Shown: positions 52,830-62,331, numbered from the stretch's first letter. The stretch is DNA of 64,000 nucleotides from JADKAV01 sp037046735 (GCA_037046735.1 JBAOHC010000022.1:112355-176354), one strand, 5' to 3'. Made by a program: numbers and translations. Notes: generated by a model not told the origin, from the sequence alone.

Positions 52830-53972
52830 GACGATGTCTACCGCCTTCCCGAAGAACACCGTGAGCTCCAGCAGGCCGTGCGTGCGCTGGCCCAGGCCAA
52901 GATCGCACCCCGCGCCGCGGAGATCGATGAGACCGGTGAGTTCCCATGGGACGTGTACGAGGCGCTGGCGGCCAGCGGGTTCCACGCGATCCACATTCCG
53001 GAGGAATACGGCGGAAGTGGCGGGGACAACCTCGCATCCTGCATCGTGATCGAGGAGGTCGCGCGGGTCTGTGGTTCGTCCTCGCTGATCCCGGCAGTGA
53101 ACAAACTCGGCACCACGCCCGTTCTCGTCGGGGGCGACGAGGCGATCAAGGCGCGCTATATGCCGGAGGTGGCCAGCGGGGAGGCGATGTTCTCCTACGC
53201 GCTGTCAGAGCCGGAAGCCGGGTCGGATGCCGCGAGCATGAAGAGCCGCGCTGTCCAGAAGGGTGACACCTGGGTACTCAACGGCGCCAAGCGCTGGATC
53301 ACCGGCGCCGGCGTCTCGAAGTACTACACCGTGATGGCCTCCACCGACCCCGAGGCCGGCTCGCGCGGCATCAGCGCGTTTGTGGTGCACGCCGATGACC
53401 CGGGCTTCTCCCTCGGCGCCCTGGAGCGCAAGCTGGGCATCAAGGGCTCGCCGACCCGGGAACTGTATTTCGACAACGTGGAACTGCCCGCGGACCGCAT
53501 GATCGGGGCCGAGGGCACGGGCTGGCTCACCGCGATGAAGACCCTGGACCTGACCCGGATCTGCATCGGTGCGCAGGCTGTCGGCCTCGCGCAGGGCGCA
53601 CTGGACGTGGCCCTGGACTACGCCAAGGAGCGCAAGCAGTTCGGCAAGCCGATCGCGGACTTCCAGGCCATCCAGTTCATGCTGGCCGATGCCGCGATGC
53701 AGATCGAGGCGGCCCGGCAGTTGACCTACTTCGCTGCCGCCGCCGGTGAGCGCAAGGATGAGCGCACCACGTTCCTGGGCAGCGCGGCCAAGTGTCTGGC
53801 CTCCGACACCGCGATGAAGGTGACCACCGACGTGGTGCAGATCCTCGGCGGGTACGGATACGTCAAGGACTACGCGGCCGAGCGATTCATGCGCGATGCC
53901 AAGATCACCCAGATCTACGAGGGCACCAATCAGATCCAGCGCGTAGTGATGGCCCGCCAAATCCTGAAGTAG
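52827..53972 (+). CDS. Acyl-CoA dehydrogenase, second copy
   Basis: 381 residues. The frame is open back to 52551, but ATG 52827 follows the promoter box and gives the normal N-terminus (MDDVYRLPEEHRELQQAVRA). IHIPEEYGGSGGDNLASCIV, YALSEPEAGSDAASMKSRAV, LGIKGSPTRELYFDNVELPA, AQAVGLAQGALDVALDYAKE, ILGGYGYVKDYAAERFMRDA and ITQIYEGTNQIQRVVMARQI, where the Glu of YEGTNQ is the catalytic base in short/medium-chain enzymes. Probably short-chain or branched-chain acyl-CoA substrate. Ends 4 nt from the convergent LCP gene. Confidence 0.94.
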   Translation: MDDVYRLPEEHRELQQAVRALAQAKIAPRAAEIDETGEFPWDVYEALAASGFHAIHIPEEYGGSGGDNLASCIVIEEVARVCGSSSLIPAVNKLGTTPVLVGGDEAIKARYMPEVASGEAMFSYALSEPEAGSDAASMKSRAVQKGDTWVLNGAKRWITGAGVSKYYTVMASTDPEAGSRGISAFVVHADDPGFSLGALERKLGIKGSPTRELYFDNVELPADRMIGAEGTGWLTAMKTLDLTRICIGAQAVGLAQGALDVALDYAKERKQFGKPIADFQAIQFMLADAAMQIEAARQLTYFAAAAGERKDERTTFLGSAAKCLASDTAMKVTTDVVQILGGYGYVKDYAAERFMRDAKITQIYEGTNQIQRVVMARQILK

Positions 53973-53976
53973 CCGC

Positions 53977-55314
53977 TCAGCCGCAGATGTCGTCCGCGGC
54001 GGTCTTGACCTTCTCCGGGGCGGACGGATCCTTCACCGAGACGGTGCGCAGGCCTGCGTAGTCACTGCCGATCGTCACCCTAAACGTTGAGCCGAGCCCC
54101 GGCACCTCGACGACCGCCGCGTCCGGCAGGGCCGCCCGCAGCGTCTGCAGCGAGACGTCGTAGCCCGGGTCGTACTCGATCGTCGTCTGGGTCAGCGTCG
54201 CGGGCAAGGGTGCGTATACCGAGTAGCCCGCGGTCTGGAAGTCCGCATATGCGTCCTCGGCGTCGGTGCCGAGCAACTGCACTGTGATCTGCTCGGGAGC
54301 CACATCGACCTTCGGCGCCGAGGCCTTCTCCGGGATCGGCTGATCGTTACGCAGCGCGGTGAAGATGTCGGATGCGCCGACCTCGTCCCACACGACGGCA
54401 TTGCCGATCGCACCCATGGACCGCTCGCCCACCACCGGAACCGTGCGGAAGGTGACCTGCGACGGATTGACCTGCGCCAACCGGCGGGTCAGTTCCAGCA
54501 CTTGGCCGTTGTCGAGATTGTTGTCCACCTTCATGTGGCTCAGGATCGCGGTCACGAAGGCGTTGGCCTGGGCGGGATTGAGCAGCACCGCCGAACTCGA
54601 GGCCTTGCGGACCATGGAGGCCACGAAACTCTGCTGGCGCTGCATCCGGCCGATGTCGGCCGTGGGGTCGAACTCCCGGGCGCGGACGTACGCCAAAGCG
54701 TCGCGGCCCTTCAACGTCGAGGTGCCGGCGGGCAGCGTCAGGCCGGACGGGGGGTCGTAGATCTCCGAGGGGCTGCAGACGTCGACACCCCCGAGGGCGT
54801 TGACCATCTTGACGAAGCCGGCGAAATTCACCTCGAGGTAGTGGTTGATCTGCATGCCGGTGAGGTCCTCGACGGTCTGCACCAGCAGCGGAGCGCCACC
54901 GAAGGCGTAGGCGCTGTTGAGCTTGCCCACCTCGGCGTCCTGCGCCACTCCGTCCTGATCGGTGTGGGCGGGGATCGTGGCCATCGAGTCGCGCGGCAGG
55001 CTCACCACACTCACCGACCCGTCGCGGCTGACATGGGCCAGCATCATGGTGTCCGTGCGCTGGCCGTAAACATCCCAGCCCGTGTGGTACTTGCGCACCT
55101 GCCTGTCGGACAGGCCCTCGCGGGAGTCCGAGCCGACGATGAGGAAGGTCAGCGGTTCACCGGCCCCCGGAACCCCCCGGTCGTCGCCGAACGCATCGAT
55201 GCGTTGCACCTGTCCTGCATAGTGCCTCACAGTCGCCCACGCGGCACCGCTTCCCAACAGGATGACGGCGGCCAGAATTGTGGCAAGCAGGCGCGCGTAG
55301 CGGCGGAACTGCAC
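53977..55314 (-). CDS. LytR-CpsA-Psr (LCP) family cell-wall glycopolymer ligase
   Basis: Transfers lipid-linked teichoic acid, arabinogalactan or capsule chains to peptidoglycan at the outer membrane face. 445 residues. I chose the GTG ending at 55314, with AAAGG about 9 nt upstream; the frame is open much further. TM helix at residues about 8-28 (ARLLATILAAVILLGSGAAW). LCP domain: TFLIVGSDSREG, DTMMLAHVSRDG, VVSLPRDSMATIPAH, KLNSAYAFGG, FVKMVNALGGVDV, RDALAYVRARE and GRMQRQQSFV. A LytR_C domain follows at about 345-440. Fits the polymer genes to its right. Confidence 0.9.
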   Translation of the reverse strand: MQFRRYARLLATILAAVILLGSGAAWATVRHYAGQVQRIDAFGDDRGVPGAGEPLTFLIVGSDSREGLSDRQVRKYHTGWDVYGQRTDTMMLAHVSRDGSVSVVSLPRDSMATIPAHTDQDGVAQDAEVGKLNSAYAFGGAPLLVQTVEDLTGMQINHYLEVNFAGFVKMVNALGGVDVCSPSEIYDPPSGLTLPAGTSTLKGRDALAYVRAREFDPTADIGRMQRQQSFVASMVRKASSSAVLLNPAQANAFVTAILSHMKVDNNLDNGQVLELTRRLAQVNPSQVTFRTVPVVGERSMGAIGNAVVWDEVGASDIFTALRNDQPIPEKASAPKVDVAPEQITVQLLGTDAEDAYADFQTAGYSVYAPLPATLTQTTIEYDPGYDVSLQTLRAALPDAAVVEVPGLGSTFRVTIGSDYAGLRTVSVKDPSAPEKVKTAADDICG

Positions 55315-55430
55315 GAAAAACACCCTTTCATCGACAACGGCTTCCACGGTAACCAGCCCGGAGGCGGATCTCGGGTAACCGTGGGACGCGCGTGTTGGTC
55401 CCGCATCCATGCCATCGGCGGCCCTCCCAC

Positions 55431-55446
55431 TACCGTGGCAGTGATG
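55431..55446 (+). promoter_or_regulatory. Probable leaderless promoter of the envelope glycosyltransferase genes
   Basis: TACCGT (55431-55436), 7 nt, ATG 55444. Confidence 0.45.
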
Positions 55447-56442
55447 GAGACGACCCAATATCCGGGCGTGGCGGTGATCATGCCGGTGCTCAACGAGGAG
55501 CGGCATCTGGCCGAGGCTGTAGCCGCGATCACCGGCCAGAGCTACCCCGGCGACCTGCAGATCGCCCTGGCACTCGGCCCATCCACTGACGACACCGACC
55601 GGATCGCCGCCGCCCTGCAGACCGCGGATCCCCGGATCGTACTGGTGCCCAACCCCACGGGACGCACCCCCGCCGGTCTGAACGCGGCGCTGGCCGCGAC
55701 CAGCCACCCGATCGTGGTACGCGTCGACGGCCACGCCCTGCTCCCCAAGGACTACATCAGCACCGCCGTGGAGACCCTGCAACGCACCGGCGCGGTCAAC
55801 GTGGGCGGTGTCATGGCGGCGCAGGGGTCCACCGACTTCGAGCGGGCGGTGGCCTGCGCCATGCGCTCCCCCCTCGGCGTGGGTGCGGCGTCCTTCCACA
55901 CCGGCGGGCAGGAAGGGGAGGCGCTGACGGTCTACCTCGGGGCGTTTCGCCGCCAGGCCATCGAGGAGGTCGGTGGCTACGACGAGGGATACGTCCGCGC
56001 CCAGGACTGGGAGATGAACCACCGCCTGCGCAGGTCCGGGGGACTGATCTGGTTCACCCCGCGGATGGAGGTGACCTACCGGCCCCGCTCGACCGTGCGC
56101 ACCTTGGCCACCCAGTACCTGCACTACGGCCGCTGGCGCCGCGAGATCATGCGCCAGCACACCGACACGGTCAGCCTGCGCTACCTCGCGCCGCCCGCAG
56201 CGGTGGCTGTGATCGGTGCCGGGCTCTTGGGAGCAGCGGTCGGCGCGGTGATGGGCCGGCGTCACGCCTGGTGGGGGCTGTTGCCCGCCGGGACGTATCT
56301 GACGGCGATCACCGCTGGCGGGCTGCTGATCGCAGCACAGGAGCCCGCGGCAGTACGGGTGCGGGTCCCGGTCGCGTTGGCAGCCATGCATCTGAGTTGG
56401 GGGACCGGGTTCCTGCTCAGCCCCGAGGACCTGCGCGGGTGA
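55444..56442 (+). CDS. Glycosyltransferase family 2, membrane-associated
   Basis: 332 residues. The frame is open upstream to 54502, but ATG 55444 is placed by the promoter box and the normal GT2 start VAVIMPVLNEERHLAEAVAA. GPSTDDTDRIAAAL, VVRVDGHALLPKDYI (DxD-like), HTGGQEGEALTVYLGAFRRQ and DEGYVRAQDWEMNHRLRRSG (catalytic ED-like) follow. The C-terminus has TM helices (about 247-270 and 280-300). Resembles ExoA-type succinoglycan transferases. The next gene overlaps its stop by 4 nt. Confidence 0.9.
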   Translation: METTQYPGVAVIMPVLNEERHLAEAVAAITGQSYPGDLQIALALGPSTDDTDRIAAALQTADPRIVLVPNPTGRTPAGLNAALAATSHPIVVRVDGHALLPKDYISTAVETLQRTGAVNVGGVMAAQGSTDFERAVACAMRSPLGVGAASFHTGGQEGEALTVYLGAFRRQAIEEVGGYDEGYVRAQDWEMNHRLRRSGGLIWFTPRMEVTYRPRSTVRTLATQYLHYGRWRREIMRQHTDTVSLRYLAPPAAVAVIGAGLLGAAVGAVMGRRHAWWGLLPAGTYLTAITAGGLLIAAQEPAAVRVRVPVALAAMHLSWGTGFLLSPEDLRG

Positions 56443-57458
56443 GCGACATCAGCGCCGTGGTGTGCGCGTACGGTGAGCAGCCGTTCCTGCCGGCCGTGGT
56501 CGATGCGTTGCGCGCCTCCGAAGGCGTCGACGTCGAGGTCGTCGTGGTGGACAACGGCAGCCCGGACTGCGCGAGGCTGCAAGGCGCCCGAATCGTCAGT
56601 CCCGGCTACAACACCGGGTTCGCTGGCGGGTGCAATCTCGGGGCGAAGGCGGCGACCGCGCCCATCGTGGCCTTCATCAACAGTGACGCCCTGGTGGAAC
56701 CGGCCGCGTTGCGGGCGCTGGCCGATCGGTTGGCCGATCCCGGTGTGGGCCTTGTCGGCGCGACGATCGTGCTGGCCCAGGAGCCGGACCTGGTCAACTC
56801 CTGGGGGAATCCCGTGCACCTGCTCGGCTTCTCGTGGGCCGGTGGCTACGGCGAGCCCGTCGCGGACGCCCGCACGGGGACGCGGGCCAGTGTGTCGGGC
56901 GCCGTCTTTGCCGTGCGCCGCGCCGACTTCCTGGCACTGGGGGGCCTGGACGAGACCTACTTCATGTACGGCGAGGACCTCGACCTGTCGCTGCGGATGT
57001 GGCTCACCGGCCGGCGGGTGGAGGTGCTGGCCGACGCCCGGGCCAGCCACCACTACGACTTCTCCCGCAACCCGGGCAAACTCGGCCTGCTGGAGCGCAA
57101 CCGCTACATGACGGTGCTGTCGACCTATCAGGGGCGGACGCTGCTGGCCCTGGCCCCGTTGCTGCTGGCGTCGGAGGCCGCCCTGCTTCTGCGCAGCCGC
57201 CGAGAGGGCTGGCTGTCCGAGAAGGCTGCCGGGTGGCGGTGGCTGATCAGCCAGCGCCATCATCTGCGACGGCGCCGCAACCGGATTCAGGGCACCAGGG
57301 TCATCGCGGATGCCGACCTCCTGCCCCAGCTCAGCATGACCATCGACCCGCCGCCGCGGTTCGGCATCGCCATGACACCTGCTTTGCAGACGCTGATCGC
57401 CGGCTACTGCGAGGTCGTGGTGGCAAGAGTCGCGGGGGTCAGCCGGCCCACAGGTTAG
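56439..57458 (+). CDS. Glycosyltransferase family 2 (rhamnosyltransferase-like)
   Basis: 339 residues from GTG 56439. AVVCAYGEQPFLPAVVDALR, VVVVDNGSPDCARLQGARIV, PGYNTGFAGGCNLGAKAATA, FINSDALVEPAAL (DxD position) and ETYFMYGEDLDLSLRMWLTG with the catalytic EDLD. These are marks of WbbL/rhamnosyltransferase-like GT2 enzymes. A hydrophobic helix lies near 225-245 (TLLALAPLLLASEAALLL). Translationally coupled to the GT2 before it. Confidence 0.9.
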   Translation: MSDISAVVCAYGEQPFLPAVVDALRASEGVDVEVVVVDNGSPDCARLQGARIVSPGYNTGFAGGCNLGAKAATAPIVAFINSDALVEPAALRALADRLADPGVGLVGATIVLAQEPDLVNSWGNPVHLLGFSWAGGYGEPVADARTGTRASVSGAVFAVRRADFLALGGLDETYFMYGEDLDLSLRMWLTGRRVEVLADARASHHYDFSRNPGKLGLLERNRYMTVLSTYQGRTLLALAPLLLASEAALLLRSRREGWLSEKAAGWRWLISQRHHLRRRRNRIQGTRVIADADLLPQLSMTIDPPPRFGIAMTPALQTLIAGYCEVVVARVAGVSRPTG

Positions 57459-57472
57459 AGTCGAGAACCATG
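57456..57472 (+). promoter_or_regulatory. Possible promoter abutting the GT2-TagF gene
   Basis: TAGAGT (57456-57461), 8 nt, ATG. It overlaps the end of the previous gene. Confidence 0.4.
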
Positions 57473-60400
57473 GGGCTCAGTGTGATCGTGGCATGCCACA
57501 ACGTCGCGGAGTTCCTGCCCGCCTGCCTGGATTCCTTACTCGCCCAGGAGGAGCCGCCGACGCAGGTGATCCTGGTCAACGACGGCTCGACCGATGCCAC
57601 CGGCGAGATCTGCGACAGTTACGCCGCCGCCCATGCCGGCTGGCTCGTCGTGCCGGGTCCCGGCAGCGGCCCGGGCGGGGCCCGCAATCTGGGCCTTGCC
57701 CACGTCACCGAGGATCATCTCGCCTTCGTCGATGGCGACGACCTCATCCCGCCCGCCGGCTACCGGGTGCTGCTCGGGGCCTTGCGCAAGACCGGCTCCG
57801 ACATGGCCGTGGGCGATGTCAAGCGCTACGACGGTCTGCACTTCACCCCCAGCGGCCCGCACCGCAATGCGATCCTGCTGACCCGCTTGCGCACGACCAT
57901 CACCCGCACGCCCAGCCTGATGTACGACACGACGTCCTGGAACAAGGTCTTCCGCACCCAGTTCTGGCAGGACAGTGGGCTGGCGTTCCGCGCCAACGTG
58001 ACATATGAGGATCTGCCCGTCATGATCGCGGCGCATGTGCGGGCGAAATCAGTCGATGTCCTGCGCACCCCGGTCTATTACTGGCGCCGCCGGATCGACG
58101 CCAATGCCTCCATCACCCAGCGTCGCGGTGAGACGCTGAACCTGATCGACCGGATGAATGCCATCGATGAGGCCGAGGCGCTGCTCTCCGGCGACGAGTT
58201 CCTCAAGCAGACGCACGACCGCAAGGTGCTGACCTTCGACATTCCGTTGTATCTGCCGCACTACTCCTCGGCCGACGAGCAATACCAGCAGGTCTTTCTC
58301 GAGCGGGTCGGTGCCTTCATCCGCGGGGTGTCCAGCGAGGTCATGGCTGAGCTGCCGCCGCGCGACCGGGTCCGATACTGGCTGATCGAGCAGGGCCAGC
58401 ACGAGCAACTCCTGGAGTTCTTGGAGTTCGAACGCGATCCCTATGCGCTGCGCCGCACGGTGCCGGGGGACGGGGTCACCTACGCTGACCTGCCGTTCCT
58501 GGGTCAGCCCGGGTATCCCAAGGAGTTGTACGAATGGGGTCAGGCGCAGCCCGTCTCCTCACAGGTCGAGACAGCGGCCTGGACCAGTGAGGGTCTGGCC
58601 GTCACCGGATACGCATACCTCGACGGCATCAACTCCGGTGGTCAGGAGGACCGCAAGCTGCGCATCCGCGTGGTCGGGGGTGGGGAGCCCTTCAGCGTTC
58701 CCGTCAAGTGGCTGCACCGCGATGACCTCACCGCCCACGAGTTCACGGCCGATGTGACCTACGACAACGTGGGACTGTCGTTCACAGTGCCCTTCGAGAA
58801 GTTGCCCGATGAAGGGCTGATGCGCGTCGATGTGGATGTCACCGCGCCGGGCGGCCGGCGACGGGTGCCCTTGTCGGGGACCTACGACGGGGCTGCCCAA
58901 CTACCGCGGCGCGTGGTGCTGCCTGACGGGCGGATCGCCGTGCAGCGCTGGCGCGGTGAGCCGTTGGGTCTGGCCGTGCATCCGCCCGGACCGCTGGTGA
59001 CCGGCGTGGAGTTCCCTCGCGCCGGCCTGTTGCGAGTGCATTTCAGCGCCGCCGCTGCTGGCGCGACGGTGATCGCGCGCCGCCGGGATGACTTCGAAGA
59101 GGTCAGTGCCCCGCACACCGAGACGGTCGACCTGGATCTCGCCGCGATGCCGGACATCGACGAGGTGGACGTGGTCGAGTTCGATGTCCTGGTGGTGGCC
59201 GGTGACGACGAGCCGCAACCGGCGTTGCTCGCCCCTGAGCTCATGGAGACCCTGCAGGTCCGTGATGACGTGGAGTACCACGGCCGGGCCGGGGTGACCG
59301 GTGGCCTGCAGGTCAGCAGCCGGGCGCCCCGGCCACGTCTACTGCAGTGGCGGGCGTTGCGCGGTGGGCTGCGACTGCAGGGCGACCGGGCCGCGGGGAT
59401 GACCGTGCTGGTGCTGGAGAACCGCAACGGCCTGCGCAGTGAATACCCCGTCAGCCGCAGCGGTGACACCTGGGAGGTCACCCTGCCTGCCAGTGACGAG
59501 GCTGGCTTGGACGGCATCACCCACTTGGTGGCCGGGCGTTGGAGTCTGCTGAGCGCCGATGGTGCTCCGGTACACGTGGCCGAGGCGACCCGGGCGCGGA
59601 TGATCGATCCGGAGTGGTTCGACCTGTCGGGGGTGAAGTTCGGCGTGCGGGCCAGGCGGTACGCGACCGCCTATCTGATGGTGGATCCGGCCGGCGACAT
59701 CCGGCCGCCCGGCCTACACGGCCGATTGGAGATCATCAACACCTATTACCCGAAACGCCGTACGAAGCGCACCCGTCGGCTGATCCTGTTCGAGAACTGG
59801 AAGGGAAAGCAGTACAGCGACAACCTGCGAGCCATCGATGAGGAGTTGCGCCGTCGCCGCGACCGCCGCAAGCGGCTCTGGGTGGTGCGTGATCGCAGCG
59901 TGCGGATGCCCGCCGGAGTGGACACCGTGCTGCGGTTCAGCCCCGAGTATTACGACGCGCTCGCCCGCGCCCGCTGGATCGTCTCGAATGACTCGATCGA
60001 CGCCAGCTACGTCAAACGCGACGATCAGACCTACCTGCAGACCTGGCACGGGACCCCGTTGAAGAAGGTCGGGCAGGACATCGAGAAGGTCAACTTCGCT
60101 CGCAAGGGGTACTTGGAGAGTTTCGCCAGCGAGTCCGCGAAGTGGGACTACCTGGTCAGCCCGAACGCCTACTCCACCGACATCATGAGCCGGGCCTTCG
60201 GGGTGTCCCAGAACATGATCATCAACACCGGATACCCCCGTAACGACGTCTTCTACAGTCCGACGCGGCAGGCCAGGGCGGACGTGACGCGCGCGCGGCT
60301 CGGCCTGCGTCCTGACCAGTCGGTCATCCTCTACGCACCCACTTGGCGCGATGACCGCTACGACGATCGTGGCCGTTACCTGTTCGACCTCAAGCTCAAT

Positions 60401-60856
60401 GTCGAGCTGCTGCGTGAACGCTTCGGGGACAGCCACGTGGTGCTCCTGCGTGGCCACCACCTGCTGGCCACCCGGGCGGGCGCGTTCGTCGAGGGTGGCT
60501 TCGTGCGCAATGTGAGCGGCTATCCGGACATCGCGGATCTCTATCTCATCGCCGACGTGCTGATCACCGATTACTCCTCGGTGATGTTCGACTTCGTCAA
60601 CACCGGCCGCCCGATGATCTTCTACACCTGGGATCTCGACGACTACCGCGACCGGGTGCGGGGCATGTACTTCGACCTGACCGCCGAACCGCCGGGGCCG
60701 ATCTGCCGGACGTCGTCGGAGGTACTGCGCGCCCTGGAGCAACTGCCCGATGTGCAGCAGCAGTACGCCGGCGCCTACGCGAAGTTCCGCGAGCGGTTCT
60801 GCGCCTGGGAGGACGGTCACGCCAGCGCCCGGGTGATCGATGCGGCCCTGCGCTGA
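57470..60856 (+). CDS. Bifunctional GT2 and CDP-glycerol glycerophosphotransferase (TagF-like) polymerase
   Basis: 1128 residues, expected to build a glycerol-phosphate or similar polyol-phosphate wall polymer carrying sugars. Residues 1-230 are GT2: LSVIVACHNVAEFLPACLDS, VNDGSTDATGEICDSYA, GGARNLGLAHVTED and AFVDGDDLIPP (DxD). About 380-740 is a beta-rich region of unknown fold. About 755-1128 is a glyphos_transf domain: EIINTYYPKRRTKRTRRL, YLQTWHGTPLKKVGQDIEK (catalytic His near 858), YPRNDVFY, ILYAPTWRDD, LLRGHHLLATRAG and ITDYSSVMFDF (near 1034). The frame is open to 56834; ATG 57470 fits the GT2 start. Overlaps the next gene by 17 nt. Confidence 0.9.
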   Translation: MGLSVIVACHNVAEFLPACLDSLLAQEEPPTQVILVNDGSTDATGEICDSYAAAHAGWLVVPGPGSGPGGARNLGLAHVTEDHLAFVDGDDLIPPAGYRVLLGALRKTGSDMAVGDVKRYDGLHFTPSGPHRNAILLTRLRTTITRTPSLMYDTTSWNKVFRTQFWQDSGLAFRANVTYEDLPVMIAAHVRAKSVDVLRTPVYYWRRRIDANASITQRRGETLNLIDRMNAIDEAEALLSGDEFLKQTHDRKVLTFDIPLYLPHYSSADEQYQQVFLERVGAFIRGVSSEVMAELPPRDRVRYWLIEQGQHEQLLEFLEFERDPYALRRTVPGDGVTYADLPFLGQPGYPKELYEWGQAQPVSSQVETAAWTSEGLAVTGYAYLDGINSGGQEDRKLRIRVVGGGEPFSVPVKWLHRDDLTAHEFTADVTYDNVGLSFTVPFEKLPDEGLMRVDVDVTAPGGRRRVPLSGTYDGAAQLPRRVVLPDGRIAVQRWRGEPLGLAVHPPGPLVTGVEFPRAGLLRVHFSAAAAGATVIARRRDDFEEVSAPHTETVDLDLAAMPDIDEVDVVEFDVLVVAGDDEPQPALLAPELMETLQVRDDVEYHGRAGVTGGLQVSSRAPRPRLLQWRALRGGLRLQGDRAAGMTVLVLENRNGLRSEYPVSRSGDTWEVTLPASDEAGLDGITHLVAGRWSLLSADGAPVHVAEATRARMIDPEWFDLSGVKFGVRARRYATAYLMVDPAGDIRPPGLHGRLEIINTYYPKRRTKRTRRLILFENWKGKQYSDNLRAIDEELRRRRDRRKRLWVVRDRSVRMPAGVDTVLRFSPEYYDALARARWIVSNDSIDASYVKRDDQTYLQTWHGTPLKKVGQDIEKVNFARKGYLESFASESAKWDYLVSPNAYSTDIMSRAFGVSQNMIINTGYPRNDVFYSPTRQARADVTRARLGLRPDQSVILYAPTWRDDRYDDRGRYLFDLKLNVELLRERFGDSHVVLLRGHHLLATRAGAFVEGGFVRNVSGYPDIADLYLIADVLITDYSSVMFDFVNTGRPMIFYTWDLDDYRDRVRGMYFDLTAEPPGPICRTSSEVLRALEQLPDVQQQYAGAYAKFRERFCAWEDGHASARVIDAALR

Positions 60857-62297
60857 ACCCTGGCGGTGGCGGGTCGACCTGCCGGTTGCCCTGCTGCTCA
60901 CCGCCCTGACATTGGCCGTGGCATGGGCTTACCGCAGCGTGCTGGTCACCTCCGATCCCTGGCACTACGCGCAGGCGGCACTGAACTTCGGCACCCATGC
61001 CTGGATCCCGTCGGGGCTGACGCGATGGGGGATCATCGTGCCCCTGATCCCCGTCGCCGCTGCCTTCGGGCCGACGCTGCCGACGTTCTACGCCTTCGCC
61101 TTCCTGGCCACCGCTGTGGTCGTGCCCGCCGTCTACGTGCTGGCGCGCTGGGTGGGTCCGGTGGCGGTGGCTGCGGCGACGGTCGTGGCGTTCGTGGCCA
61201 TGCCGCTGACCTTCATCAATCTCAGCCGTGGGTACCCCGATCTCATGGCCATCGCGCTGAACGCGGTGACCCTGATCCTGGTGCTGCAGGCGCGCGATCG
61301 CGACCGGATCTGGCCGTTGCTGGTCGCTGGTCTTGTGGCCGGGTGGGCCTTCGAGGTCCGCGAGACCACGGTCTTCACGTGGCCGGTGTTCGCCTTCGTC
61401 ATCTGGGGCCTCTCCCGGCGCTGGCTGGGATATGCGGCGGTGCTGCCCGGGCTCGTGGTGTGGGCGGCGGTCGACGTGGGCTTGTCCTGGCTGACACTGG
61501 ACGACCCGCTGGCGAAATGGCATGTCCTCACCGGCTCTGATCTCAACGACTCGGTCTCGCCGCTCGACGATTCGTATCTTGGGCAGAGCCGGGGCTGGTA
61601 CCTGGCCCGGCTGCCGCTGGCGATGCTCGAGCAGCCGTGGGGATGGCTGCTGATCGTGATCACGGTGCTGGGTATCGCGGGAGGTATCGCGCTGCGCGGA
61701 CGCGTCGGGCTGTATGTGGTCTGGGCCTTGCTGCCGGCGGTGCTGTTGCTGCTGCAGGCCGGGGTGCTGGATCCCGCACATCCCAGCGTGCGGGTGGATG
61801 TCCCGCGGTACTGGTTGGCCTTCCTGCCGGGGTTGACGATCGCGGCGGCGGCGTTGTGTGCCCGGGTCGCGGGTCTGCTGCGGCTGCCACGGTGGCTGGG
61901 CGCGGCCGCCCTCGCTCTGTTGGTCGCGCTGCCCGGCGTGCGATTCGCGATGACGCAGCCCACGTTCTACCCGAACAGCGGCGCGCTGCCCTACGAGGTG
62001 GTGCGGGCACTGCCCGAGAACGCTGTGATTCTCACCGACGGCCGCACCTCGCGCATCCTGCCCGTCTATGCCAACAGCATGGACAAGGATCTGCAGTTCG
62101 ATGACTTCACGGCGAGCGGCGTCACCCCGGTGTCCGGGCAGTACGTCCTGATCTTCAGCGACACCGACGAGACCTGCGAGTTCTGCAAACTGGACTACGA
62201 CCTCTGGCGGGCCAAGGGCAGGACTCTGCCGCTGGGCGAGTACGTGCCGGTGTGGAGCTCGGCCGACGGTAAGGCTCGGCTGTACCGGGTGCCGTGA
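60840..62297 (+). CDS. GT-C-like multi-pass membrane glycosyltransferase
   Basis: 485 residues with about 10-11 TM helices in residues 12-380, then a C-terminal soluble part (about 385-485). Near the first loop SDPWHYAQAALNFG matches the Asp-containing loop 1 of GT-C enzymes that use polyprenyl-phosphate sugars, and FINLSRGYPDLMAIALNAVT follows. The C-terminus has a TCEFCKLDYDLW pair of cysteines. I cannot name the sugar. It overlaps the end of the polymerase gene. Confidence 0.8.
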   Translation: MRPCAEPWRWRVDLPVALLLTALTLAVAWAYRSVLVTSDPWHYAQAALNFGTHAWIPSGLTRWGIIVPLIPVAAAFGPTLPTFYAFAFLATAVVVPAVYVLARWVGPVAVAAATVVAFVAMPLTFINLSRGYPDLMAIALNAVTLILVLQARDRDRIWPLLVAGLVAGWAFEVRETTVFTWPVFAFVIWGLSRRWLGYAAVLPGLVVWAAVDVGLSWLTLDDPLAKWHVLTGSDLNDSVSPLDDSYLGQSRGWYLARLPLAMLEQPWGWLLIVITVLGIAGGIALRGRVGLYVVWALLPAVLLLLQAGVLDPAHPSVRVDVPRYWLAFLPGLTIAAAALCARVAGLLRLPRWLGAAALALLVALPGVRFAMTQPTFYPNSGALPYEVVRALPENAVILTDGRTSRILPVYANSMDKDLQFDDFTASGVTPVSGQYVLIFSDTDETCEFCKLDYDLWRAKGRTLPLGEYVPVWSSADGKARLYRVP

Positions 62298-62314
62298 CAC
62301 CAGCGTCGTCTTCC

Positions 62315-62331
62315 TACAATCACGTGTTATG
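62315..62331 (+). promoter_or_regulatory. Possible promoter abutting the sulfotransferase-like gene
   Basis: TACAAT (62315-62320), 8 nt, ATG. Confidence 0.45.

Noticed and set aside
53977..56391. 804-residue version of the LCP protein
   Set aside because: The extra 350 residues are antisense to the GT2 gene at 55444 and lack conserved sequence.
56834..57469. Upstream extension of the GT2-TagF polymerase
   Set aside because: It overlaps the previous GT2 gene for more than 600 nt in another frame; the GT2 domain starts at ATG 57470.
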